Below, one piece after another: positions 56,773-64,000 of a stretch of DNA of 64,000 nucleotides. Position numbers and translations under genes: made by a program. Positions within the stretch are counted from its first letter, which is position 1. Each line of letters opens with the position of its first letter. Source of the DNA: Streptomyces umbrinus. Its GTDB lineage: Bacteria > Actinomycetota > Actinomycetes > Streptomycetales > Streptomycetaceae. The stretch covers positions 5,394,001-5,458,000 of the forward strand of contig NZ_JAUSZI010000002.1 in NCBI RefSeq assembly GCF_030817415.1. Direction: 5' to 3'. Below the pieces are notes generated by a model. That model saw only the letters and a list, made by a program, of their open reading frames with translations, searched no databases and was not told the DNA's origin.

Positions 56773-58154
56773 AGGGCACCGAGGCACACGACAGCTACGG
56801 GGAGAAGCCGGACCCGGAGGACCACAACGCCCCAGTGGGCCCCCAGAGGGACACCCCACCCCCGGAGAACGGCCCGGGCGGCCCATCAGGCCCAGAACCC
56901 CCCGAGCCCAGTAGCTCTCGCACCCCCGACGAACCCCCACACATACCCATGCCACGCACATCGGTCGAGGACACGGGCCTCCCCCTCCCCGAACCAGCCC
57001 CCGCTCCCCTCTTCCTCGAACACCGGGTCCTCAAATCCCTGCTCGGCGCCTGGGCCCTGGCGGCCTGCTCCCCCGAGGAGACGACAGCGGTCGAGGACCA
57101 CCTGGGCACCTGCGGCGCGTGCGCGGACGAGGCCCTGCGCCTGCGCGACGCGGTGGGCCTCCTGCACCCGCCGGAGAGCCTCGACCTGGACCCCACCCTC
57201 CGCACCCGCGTCCTGGAAAGCTGCCTGGACCGCCGCCCGCCCCGCATCCCGGTCCCCGAGTGGGCAACGCCGTACGACGCGGAGACGGCCCGCCTGGACG
57301 CCCTCCTCCAGGACATCGGCGACGCGGAGTGGCACGCTCCCGTACGCCTGCGCTGGTTCGAGGGCGACGAACAGACCAGCCGCCGAACCACCGTCGCAGG
57401 CGTGATCGCCCACCTCCTGACCGTCGACGGCCTGGTAGCCCTGACCCTGGGCCTGGACGACCCCCTCGAAGCCCAGGCGGACGCCCCCACCCCCGAGGCC
57501 CGCACAGAGGCCTTCTGGACCACTTCACACTTCCCGCCGACCCGTTCCGTACGAACCCCCTGGCGCGAGCAGGCCCACAACCTGGTCCGCACGGTCGCCT
57601 TCGCGGCTGGGGGCACCTCCCGCGCGAGCGGAGCCGAGCGTGGGGGAGGCTCCGGCCGCCTCCCGGTCTCGTACGGCGCGTTCGAACTCCCCCTGCGGGA
57701 CTCGATGCTGGACCGCGCCTTCGAGACCTGGGTCCACGCGGGAGACATCGCCGAGGCGGTCGACTACCCCTACGAACCGCCGTCGCCCCGCCACCTGCAC
57801 GCCATGATCGACCTGGGCGCCCGCATGCTCCCCACAGCCCTGGCCGCCCGCCGCCAGGCAGGCCTCGCCACCCCCGGCCAGACCCGTCACCTGGTCCCGG
57901 CCGGCACCCCCGGCCGCAGCCTCCGCCTGGAGATCGAGGGCCTGGGCGGCGGCGAATGGCTGATCCCCCTGGACTCCCCCGGCGCCCTGCCCTCCCCCGA
58001 CCACGAGGTGGCCCACATAGCCCTGGACGGCGTCGAGTTCTGCCAACTGGCAGCAGGCCACGTCTCCCCGGACGAAGCAGCAGCGGGCCAGCTAGGAGAC
58101 CGAGAGGCGATCAGAGACGTCCTCTTCGCAGCAGCGTCACTGAGCCGCATGTAG
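56769..58154 (+). CDS. zinc-finger anti-sigma protein fused to a maleylpyruvate-isomerase-like domain
   Basis: A 461-residue protein. After a Pro-rich N-terminal 80 residues comes a ZAS-type anti-sigma domain (LGAWALAACSPEETTAVEDHLGTCGACADEALRLRDAV; His111, Cys115, Cys118). From about residue 175 to the end it resembles the mycothiol-dependent maleylpyruvate isomerase/DinB fold (ARLDALLQDIGDAEWHAPVRLRWFEGDEQTSRRTTVAGVIAHLLTVDGLVALTLG; ETWVHAGDIAEAVD). No transmembrane segment is seen. It would bind the sigma factor and may sense thiol or metal state through either domain. Confidence 0.85.
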   Translation: MKGTEAHDSYGEKPDPEDHNAPVGPQRDTPPPENGPGGPSGPEPPEPSSSRTPDEPPHIPMPRTSVEDTGLPLPEPAPAPLFLEHRVLKSLLGAWALAACSPEETTAVEDHLGTCGACADEALRLRDAVGLLHPPESLDLDPTLRTRVLESCLDRRPPRIPVPEWATPYDAETARLDALLQDIGDAEWHAPVRLRWFEGDEQTSRRTTVAGVIAHLLTVDGLVALTLGLDDPLEAQADAPTPEARTEAFWTTSHFPPTRSVRTPWREQAHNLVRTVAFAAGGTSRASGAERGGGSGRLPVSYGAFELPLRDSMLDRAFETWVHAGDIAEAVDYPYEPPSPRHLHAMIDLGARMLPTALAARRQAGLATPGQTRHLVPAGTPGRSLRLEIEGLGGGEWLIPLDSPGALPSPDHEVAHIALDGVEFCQLAAGHVSPDEAAAGQLGDREAIRDVLFAAASLSRM

Positions 58155-58197
58155 CGCGCAAGCCGCCCCCCGGCCCGCACCCGCCCCACGCACGGGA

Positions 58198-58316
58198 GCG
58201 GGCCGTGCCGGTACGTCGAAAGTCCGCCGCATACGGCTCCTCCAGGAACGGTCTCCCTCGAAAGCCAACGGCCGTACACCCCGCCGCGGCGGACTCGACG
58301 TACCGGCACGGCCCGC
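58198..58316. terminator. long inverted repeat between convergent genes
   Basis: The arm at 58198-58230 (begins GCGGGCCGTGCCGGTACGTC) pairs with 58285-58316 (ends GACGTACCGGCACGGCCCGC), with a small bulge. The inner part TACGGC/GCCGTA extends it. It lies between the converging anti-sigma and deformylase genes and is far longer than a normal terminator. Confidence 0.8.
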
Positions 58317-58347
58317 GCCCCCACGACAACGCAAGGCGCGACGCACC

Positions 58348-59214
58348 TCAGTCAAAAACGACGGTCCGCCGCCCGTTCAACAGAATCCGCCGCTCCGCAT
58401 GCCACTTGACGGCCCGGGCAAGCGCCTGGCACTCCACATCACGCCCCACAGCGACAAGCTGCTCCGGCGTGACCTGATGCCCCACCCGCTCGACCTCCTG
58501 CTCGATGATCGGCCCCTCGTCGAGGTCGGCCGTCACATAGTGCGCGGTCGCACCGATCAGCTTCACACCACGAACGTGCGCCTGGTGGTACGGCTTCGCG
58601 CCCTTGAAGCTAGGCAGGAACGAATGATGGATGTTAATGATCCGCCCGCTCAACTGCTTGCACAGATCATCAGAGAGCACCTGCATGTACCGAGCGAGCA
58701 CGACCAGCTCGACACCCTGCTCCCGCACGAGCTCCAGCAACTGCGCCTCGGCCTGCGCCTTGTTGTCCTTGGTGACCGGAATATGGTGGAACGGCACATC
58801 ATAAGAAGCCACAAGCTCGGCAAACTCGGTGTGATTGGACACCACGGCCGCGATCTCAACGGGAAGCGCCCCGATCCGCGCCCGGAACAACAAATCATTC
58901 AAACAGTGCCCGAACTTGCTGACCATCAGCACGACCCGCATCCGGTCCTCGGCCCGGTGGATCTGCCACTCCATCTGGAACGAGTCACCGATCGCCGCGA
59001 AGCTGGCCCGCAGCTTCTCCACCGTCACCGGCGACTCCGCCGAGAAGTGGACCCGCATGAAGAACAGCCCCGTGTCATGGTCACCGAACTGCTGACTGTC
59101 CTCGATGTTGCACCCGGTCATGAAGAGATAACTCGACACGGCGTGCACGATGCCCTGCTTGTCAGGACAGGAAAGCGTAAGGACGTACTGCTCGGTCACG
59201 GACTGCTCATTCAT
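58348..59214 (-). CDS. purU: formyltetrahydrofolate deformylase
   Basis: A 288-residue enzyme from ATG 59214 (MNEQSVTEQYVLTLSCPDKQGIVHAVSSYLF). It has an N-terminal ACT domain, then a formyltransferase domain (HCLNDLLFRARIGALPVEIAAVVSNHTEFA; VVLARYMQVLSDDLCKQLSGRIINIHHSFLPSFKGAKPYHQAHVRGVKLIGATAHYVTADLDEGPIIEQEV) with catalytic Asn, His and Asp. It releases formate from 10-formyl-THF to balance one-carbon units and feed purine synthesis. Length fits the family. A longer frame from 59253 adds only unrelated residues. Confidence 0.95.
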   Translation of the reverse strand: MNEQSVTEQYVLTLSCPDKQGIVHAVSSYLFMTGCNIEDSQQFGDHDTGLFFMRVHFSAESPVTVEKLRASFAAIGDSFQMEWQIHRAEDRMRVVLMVSKFGHCLNDLLFRARIGALPVEIAAVVSNHTEFAELVASYDVPFHHIPVTKDNKAQAEAQLLELVREQGVELVVLARYMQVLSDDLCKQLSGRIINIHHSFLPSFKGAKPYHQAHVRGVKLIGATAHYVTADLDEGPIIEQEVERVGHQVTPEQLVAVGRDVECQALARAVKWHAERRILLNGRRTVVFD

Positions 59215-59288
59215 GCCCGCCAGGGTCCCACAAACCCAGCCGAGCCAGACCACACGTCCCGCCTGCCGGACCGGGGGCCGGGCCCCTC

Positions 59289-59308
59289 AGGGGCGCGAGG
59301 AACTGCGC
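59289..59308. repeat. GCGCGGGGAACTGCGC repeat variant
   Basis: AGGGGCGCGAGGAACTGCGC upstream of purU; same one-base variant as 23331-23350. Confidence 0.8.
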
Positions 59309-59360
59309 GAGCAACCCAAAACAACCCGCACGCACAACCAGACCTCAGCCAGGCCAGACC

Positions 59361-59798
59361 TCAGGCGGACCGAGTCATGATCCGCAGAACCTCAAGCGTC
59401 CGAGGCGGCACATCGGGATCCTCCCCATCACTCACCGCCATCCGAACGTGCGCATCCCGAGCAGCCCGCACAGCCTCGGGCCACCCCTGATGTTCGAGAT
59501 AAACGGAGACAGCGGCATCAGGCCCCACCTGATGCATGATCCGCAGCACCCGAAGCACGGCGGAATCGACGAGTGCCGCCTCCTGCGAGTCCCGGAAGAT
59601 CGTCCCCACGTATTTCTCGGCGGACCAGTTGTCCAGCCAGGTGTCCTCGACGAGGCGATAGACGGCGTCGGTCACATCCCCGTACCCGTCGACCCCCGCG
59701 AGCCAGACCCCTCGCTGGAACTCGGTGTCGGAAAGCATGTGCAGCGCGGAGCGCACATTGCTGCGCCAGCGCCACCACGGCATGTCGTTCAGTGGCAT
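59361..59798 (-). CDS. conserved hypothetical protein
   Basis: About 145 residues from MPLNDMPWWRWRSNVRSALHMLSD. It has a Trp-rich N-terminus, then FQRGVWLAGVDGYGDVTDAVYRLVEDTWLDNWSAEKYVGTIFRDSQEAALVDSAVLRVLRIMHQVGPDAAVSVYL. It is all helix by pattern, soluble and without known motif. An ATG at 59807 three codons earlier is equally possible; the ORF extends to 59891 but without similarity. It is read toward purU with 146 bp between. Confidence 0.7.
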   Translation of the reverse strand: MPLNDMPWWRWRSNVRSALHMLSDTEFQRGVWLAGVDGYGDVTDAVYRLVEDTWLDNWSAEKYVGTIFRDSQEAALVDSAVLRVLRIMHQVGPDAAVSVYLEHQGWPEAVRAARDAHVRMAVSDGEDPDVPPRTLEVLRIMTRSA

Positions 59799-59978
59799 GC
59801 CGCCCATGGTGGATGAGCGACGCCCGCGACGGGAAGAGTTCTCCGAACCTTGCACGGTCACCGATCGTACGTTCTCGCCGTTTCGTCCCACCCCGCACCC
59901 CGGAGTTCACCTTCTGGTCACCAAGCGTTGACCGTGGGTCACACCGGCCGTAGCGATGTGACGGAATCGTGCGTGTCC

Positions 59979-61274
59979 ATGACCGGCAGGCGACGCACCC
60001 GCACCTTCCTCCCCGCCCACCACCGTCCCGCCAAGGCCAGAGCGCTGTCCGCGGGCGCGTTGGCGGCGTGTGCGTCCATAGCCGTCGGATGCGGTGTCGT
60101 CCCTGGTACCACGGGGGGTTCCGGGGACGACCCCATAACGGTCATGACATGGGCGCCCGAGAAGACCAAGGCGACCAACAAGCCGGGCATGCCCGCCCTG
60201 GCACTGGCGTACGCCCGCTGGATCAACTCCAAGGGCGGCATCAACGGCCGCAAGCTCAAGGTCCTCACCTGCAACGACCACAACGACACGGTGTCCGCGG
60301 CCAACTGCGCCCGCCGCGCGGTCGACGAGAACGTCGTCGCGGTCGTCGGCTCGTACAGCCAGCACGCCCGCTCCTTCTTCTCCCCGCTGGAGGCGGCCGG
60401 CATCCCGTATCTCGGCGGGTACGGGGTCACGGACGACGAGTTCACCAGCCCGCTCTCCTACCCGGTCAACGGCGGCCAGCCCGCCCTCCTGGCAGGCCTC
60501 GGCCAGCAGCTCGCCAGGAACTGCGGCCCCGTCACCCTCGTACGCCCCGACACGATCGCCGGCGACGAGCTGCCCGTGCTGCTCGACTCCGGTCTGAGCG
60601 CCGGGGGACATTCGGCCGCCGTCGACCAGCGGGCCGCCGAGGACGCCACGGAGTACTCGAACCACGCGGACCAGGCGCTTCGGCGGGTCACGGAGGATCC
60701 GACGGAGGAGGGATGTGTGGTGCCCGCGCTCGGGGACCGCACGGACACCTTCATGGACTCGTTCCGGCGTGCCCGCGAGGCGTACCCGACGGTGCGGACG
60801 GCCTCCGTGCTGGGCAGCGTCGACCAGTCGGTGATCGACGCGACGGGCAGCGCGTACGAGGGCTCGTACGTCACCGGCTGGTACCCGGCGTCGCGCGACA
60901 AGCGGTGGAAGCCGATGCGCGAGGTCATCCGGGAGGAGGCCTTCGGCGACAACCGGATCGACGAGTCCGACCCCGGGGTGCAGACGACCTGGGTCGCCTA
61001 CACGGTGCTGAAGAAGGCCGTCGAGTCGCTGGGCGACGGCGAGGTGTCCTCGCGGACGCTCCGGCGGACGCTCGACGACGGCCTGAAGATCAACACGGGC
61101 GGGCTGACGCCGACGCTCAGCTGGAGCTTCGACGACCTGACCGCGTCGAGCGGCTTCCCCCGGCTGGTCAACTCGGACGTGTCGTTCCAGGTGGTGCGCA
61201 AGGGCCAACTGGTCTCGGCCCGCAAGGGGTTCGTGAACGTGTCGAAGGTGCTGGAGAACACAGAAGCGTCCTGA
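59979..61274 (+). CDS. ABC transporter substrate-binding lipoprotein (branched-chain amino acid type)
   Basis: About 431 residues from ATG 59979 (MTGRRRTRTFLPAHHR). A lipobox (SAGALAACASIAVGC) marks the lipid-anchored Cys. The mature part has the Leu/Ile/Val-binding periplasmic fold: ALAYARWINSKGGINGRKLKVLTCNDHNDTVSAANCARRAVDENVVAVVGSYSQHARSFFSPLEAAGIPYLGGYG. It binds a small ligand outside the membrane. No permease or ATPase gene is adjacent, so the transporter is elsewhere or the protein acts as a sensor. The 3' end runs toward the next gene with a tandem repeat (GTCGACCTCGCAGGACCC) between. Confidence 0.85.
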   Translation: MTGRRRTRTFLPAHHRPAKARALSAGALAACASIAVGCGVVPGTTGGSGDDPITVMTWAPEKTKATNKPGMPALALAYARWINSKGGINGRKLKVLTCNDHNDTVSAANCARRAVDENVVAVVGSYSQHARSFFSPLEAAGIPYLGGYGVTDDEFTSPLSYPVNGGQPALLAGLGQQLARNCGPVTLVRPDTIAGDELPVLLDSGLSAGGHSAAVDQRAAEDATEYSNHADQALRRVTEDPTEEGCVVPALGDRTDTFMDSFRRAREAYPTVRTASVLGSVDQSVIDATGSAYEGSYVTGWYPASRDKRWKPMREVIREEAFGDNRIDESDPGVQTTWVAYTVLKKAVESLGDGEVSSRTLRRTLDDGLKINTGGLTPTLSWSFDDLTASSGFPRLVNSDVSFQVVRKGQLVSARKGFVNVSKVLENTEAS

Positions 61275-61305
61275 AACCGGCCGACACCCACCGGGCGCCG
61301 CCCCC

Positions 61306-61375
61306 CGTCGACCTCGCAGGACCCACCGGCCCCGCAGGACCCGTCGACCTCGCGCAGGCCCCACCGGCCCCGCCG
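61306..61375. repeat. tandem repeat between convergent genes
   Basis: About two units of a Pro-like 32-36-bp sequence (GTCGACCTCGCAGGACCCACCGGCCCCGCAGG). No function seen. Confidence 0.6.
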
Positions 61376-61376
61376 A

Positions 61377-63503
61377 TCACAGCTGCCCGGGCTGGCGCTC
61401 CGTCAGTCCGTAGGTCTGGGCGATGGAGTTCCACAGCTTCGCGGCCTTGGCCTTCTGCGTGGTCGCGGTGCCGCTCTCCCGGTTGCCCGCCGCGGTCTGG
61501 CCCGTGTTGCGGGCCTGGCCCTTGCGGCAGCCCTTCTTGCCCGCGGTCTGGTCGGCCCAGGCCGCGTAGTGGGTGTCCGCCGCGGAGGAGGCCTTCCAGG
61601 CGCTGTTGAGCGCGGCGGTCAGCTGCGCGTGGTTCGGCAGCTTGTCGACCGAGAGGTCCGCGAGGCTGGTGACCAGGCCGTCGCGCTGCTTGGCCGCGTT
61701 GCGCAGATCGGTCGCCGCCTGGCCCAGATTGGAGCACTTGCGTACGTTGCCGACGGCCTTGACCACCGAGTCACGGCTGTCGCCGCTGTCCGCCAGGAGC
61801 TTGTCCAGGGCCACGGCCTGTTCCTTGGCCGGGTCTGCGGACGCGGAGGCCGAGTCGTCGGTAGCGGGCGCGGTCGCCGCCACCGTCGTGTTGTCGTCTC
61901 CCTTGTCGCCCCCGCCACCGCTGAGCAGGGCGCCCGCGCCGATGCCGAGTACGGCGATGCCCACGCCGACCGCGGCGATCACAGGCACGCGGGAACGGGT
62001 GCGGCCACCGCGGCCGTTGTCACCGTCCGCCGCGCCTCGGCGTGCGCCGCGACCTGCGGGACCCTCGGGTACGCCCGGGCCACCGGCGGCACCGGGACGG
62101 TTCGGGGTGCCGAAGCCGGCCGCGGCACCATGTCTCCCCCGCGGCTGGCCGACTCGGGGCAACTGCTGCGTGGAGCCTCCGGCGTCGGCCCGGAAGAGGT
62201 TGTCGAACTCGGCCGGCGGCTGCTGCCGGTCCTCGGGTACGCCCGGGCGCACCCCGTACTGCGCCGCGCCGGGCTGGGCCGGTACGGGCGCGATGAACTG
62301 CGTGGGCTGGGCGTCGGGGTCGACGGCGGGCGGCAGGGGTCCGGCGCCGCTGCCTCCGGACACCGGTCCCGGCCCGTCCGGCCGGACCCGGCCGAGGTAC
62401 CGCGTGGACTCGGAGGACATCGCCGTGGGTGCCGCCCCCGCGGGGGGCATCTCGGGCGGCAGCGCACCGGGACCCACCGGGGGAAGGAGCTGTGTGGCGC
62501 CCTCGTCGACGGACGGCGCGGCGGGAACCGGCGGCAGGTACTGGGTCGCACCCTCGTCCATGGCGGCGACGGGCGGCAGCGCACCGGCACCCGCACCAAC
62601 TGGCGGCAACGGCGCGGCAGTCTGACCACCGGCTGCGTACGGGCCGGGCGTCTGGCCACCGGGAGCCTGCGGGTAGCCGTAGCCACCCGGTGCCTGCGAC
62701 CCGGCGGAACCGCCCTGCGGCTGCGGCTGGGGCGCCGCGTGGCCCGCGGGGGCCTGCGGGTAGCCGTAACCGCCCGGAGCCTGCGCCCCGGCAGGACCTT
62801 GTGCGTGTGCTTGTCCCTGCGCATTCTCGGGTGCGTACGGGCCCGGAGTCTGCGGGGGGCCGTACCCGTTCATCGGTGCGCCCTCGTGCGGGAGAGGTGT
62901 CCCGGCGCCCGAACCCTGCTGGGGCACGGAGCCCGCTCCGGGGTTCTGCGGCGGAAGCTGGCCGCCGGAGTTCGGCGCCTGCGGGCCGCCCCACGGGCCG
63001 CCCGCCGTGCCCTGCGCACCGTACTGGGCCGTCGGATCGGCGTACTGCGACGGCTGCCCGGCGTATCCGCCCTGCGCACCGGCACCGGCACCGGCACCGG
63101 AGCCCGGGGCCGACCCGTCCCAGCCCGGAGTCTGGGCTCCCGCGTCCGGAGCCTGGGCTGTCCAACTCGAGATCTGCGGGGGCGCGTCCTGGGCCGGGGC
63201 GCCCGGAGCCGGAGCGGCCCCGCCCTGGCCCGTGTGCTGCGTACCCCAGCCGGGGGCCTGCGCACCCTGGTCCTGGCCCGCATTACCCCATTCACCGGTC
63301 GGCGTCCAACCCTGCCCGGGCTCCGGAGAGGCCCCCGAAGCGGGTCCCGGACCCCACGGCTGGTCCCAGGCCTGACCGCCCGCCGGAACGGCGCGGTCGC
63401 CCGTCTGGCCCGGCAGGAGGGGTTCGCCGCCGTCGGACGGCAGCACGATGCCTTCGTGCGCGGGCCGCGCCGAGGGCTCGTCGCCCTGTCCGTTGTGCGT
63501 CAC
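61377..63503 (-). CDS. Pro/Gly/Gln-rich single-pass membrane protein
   Basis: A 708-residue protein from GTG 63503. The first 450 residues are low complexity, rich in Gly, Pro, Gln, Ala and Tyr (GGYGYPQAPAGHAAPQPQPQGG; TQYLPPVPAAPSVDEGATQLLPPVGPGALPPE). A basic stretch (RGRHGAAAGFGTPNRPGAAGGPGVPEGPAGRGARRGAADGDNGRGGRTRSR) leads to one membrane segment near residues 506-528 (VPVIAAVGVGIAVLGIGAGALLSG). The outer 180 residues are helical with two Cys and look compact. Many Streptomyces membrane proteins with such cytoplasmic tails are phosphorylated or scaffold septum proteins, but nothing here proves a role. Confidence 0.8.
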   Translation of the reverse strand: MTHNGQGDEPSARPAHEGIVLPSDGGEPLLPGQTGDRAVPAGGQAWDQPWGPGPASGASPEPGQGWTPTGEWGNAGQDQGAQAPGWGTQHTGQGGAAPAPGAPAQDAPPQISSWTAQAPDAGAQTPGWDGSAPGSGAGAGAGAQGGYAGQPSQYADPTAQYGAQGTAGGPWGGPQAPNSGGQLPPQNPGAGSVPQQGSGAGTPLPHEGAPMNGYGPPQTPGPYAPENAQGQAHAQGPAGAQAPGGYGYPQAPAGHAAPQPQPQGGSAGSQAPGGYGYPQAPGGQTPGPYAAGGQTAAPLPPVGAGAGALPPVAAMDEGATQYLPPVPAAPSVDEGATQLLPPVGPGALPPEMPPAGAAPTAMSSESTRYLGRVRPDGPGPVSGGSGAGPLPPAVDPDAQPTQFIAPVPAQPGAAQYGVRPGVPEDRQQPPAEFDNLFRADAGGSTQQLPRVGQPRGRHGAAAGFGTPNRPGAAGGPGVPEGPAGRGARRGAADGDNGRGGRTRSRVPVIAAVGVGIAVLGIGAGALLSGGGGDKGDDNTTVAATAPATDDSASASADPAKEQAVALDKLLADSGDSRDSVVKAVGNVRKCSNLGQAATDLRNAAKQRDGLVTSLADLSVDKLPNHAQLTAALNSAWKASSAADTHYAAWADQTAGKKGCRKGQARNTGQTAAGNRESGTATTQKAKAAKLWNSIAQTYGLTERQPGQL

Positions 63504-63717
63504 CGGGACTCCTACGAATGGGGGACCTTCGGAATCGTCGGTTCACGCTACCGGGTCCCCACAACCCGGTGCCACGCAGCACAGGTCGTGACGGCAGTCT
63601 CCGGGGGCGGCAGTAACGAATCCGCCCCCCAAGACGCTGTTCATGCCTCCTTTCGCCTCAGGGCCCTCCGTTCACCCCGCGTTCACTCCCGCGTAGATCT
63701 CAGGTCTGTCCGGCGGA

Positions 63718-64000
63718 TCAGGCCGCCGCCTGCAGGTCCATGCGCGCCCCGAACTCCCGTACCACCGGCTCGTCCCGGTAGGGCTCCAGGCGCTGTTGGA
63801 AGTCGTCCAGGTACTCCGCCCCGCGGTTGGAGCGCAGCGTGCCGAGCAGTTCGACCGCGCGCAGACCGGTGTGACAGGCCTGCTCGACCTCACGCTGCTG
63901 GACCTGCGCGGTGGCCAGCAGTACGTAACCGATGGCGCGGCGCCTCGCACGCGTCTCGGGGTGCCCGGCGAGGGATTCCTGCGCGCACCGCGCGGCCGCC
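63718..64000 (-). CDS. C-terminal end of a TPR-type regulator (truncated by window)
   Basis: About 93 C-terminal residues are visible: AAARCAQESLAGHPETRARRRAIGYVLLATAQVQQREVEQACHTGLRAVELLGTLRSNRGAEYLDDFQQRLEPYRDEPVVREFGARMDLQAAA. The helical, TPR-like repeats with YVLLATAQVQQREVEQAC are typical of the C-terminus of long Streptomyces XRE-type regulators. The start is beyond the right edge. Confidence 0.7.
   Translation of the reverse strand, partial: AAARCAQESLAGHPETRARRRAIGYVLLATAQVQQREVEQACHTGLRAVELLGTLRSNRGAEYLDDFQQRLEPYRDEPVVREFGARMDLQAAA

Overview
The window is high-GC actinobacterial DNA and almost certainly Streptomyces. The evidence is strong third-position G/C, GTG and TTG starts, many 1-4 bp stop/start overlaps, a SARP regulator, XRE-DUF397 and ATP-binding (WhiJ-type) gene pairs, an AfsK-like kinase with a PQQ propeller, mycothiol-type and F420-type enzymes, and about twenty copies of the intergenic repeat AGGGGCGCGGGGAACTGCGC. 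No tRNA, rRNA or CRISPR array is visible.

Layout. 0-1.7 kb: an amidohydrolase and a truncated F420-type oxidoreductase. 1.9-5.8 kb: a large SARP/NB-ARC/TPR regulator followed by two small repeat-peptide genes. The first is cytoplasmic with six DNGMP units. The second has a signal peptide followed by three DNPMP units. 5.8-11.1 kb: an accessory patch with an IS110-family transposase, a Fic-like/ribbon-helix-helix toxin-antitoxin pair, a WhiJ-type locus, a DUF6247-like/RelE-like pair and a decayed endonuclease-like gene. 11.1-18.3 kb: a secreted serine hydrolase, a two-component system and an ABC-FtsX exporter; the same palindrome lies upstream of the hydrolase and in the kinase/transporter divergent promoter. 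18.3-53.2 kb: acyl-CoA metabolism genes mixed with housekeeping genes (Ser/Thr kinase, VOC, PdxH-like, GtrA, GNAT, MFS, GlxA). 54.7-64 kb: an EF-hand protein, a STAS protein, an ECF sigma factor with a zinc-finger partner, PurU, a periplasmic binding lipoprotein, a Pro/Gln-rich membrane protein and a TPR-type C-terminus.

The main unifying signal is a 15-bp palindrome, CTGACGNNNCGTCAG, found about a dozen times between 1.7 and 53.2 kb. Almost every copy sits 4-35 bp upstream of the start codon of a catabolic gene: two amidohydrolases, two AMP-forming acyl-CoA ligases, two thiolase-like proteins, four acyl-CoA dehydrogenases in three operons, an NDP-forming acyl-CoA synthetase, a flavin reductase, a DoxX/DUF35 operon and an SDR/cyclase divergon. 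I read this as one regulon for breakdown of a bulky or branched acyl-CoA (steroid- or terpenoid-like), repressed by one TetR-type regulator. The TetR gene at 27.0 kb is the only obvious candidate inside the window.

The second notable item is the SARP regulator next to the two repeat-peptide genes, which has the look of an undescribed peptide-signalling or modified-peptide locus. All functions are read from sequence patterns only; no database search was run.
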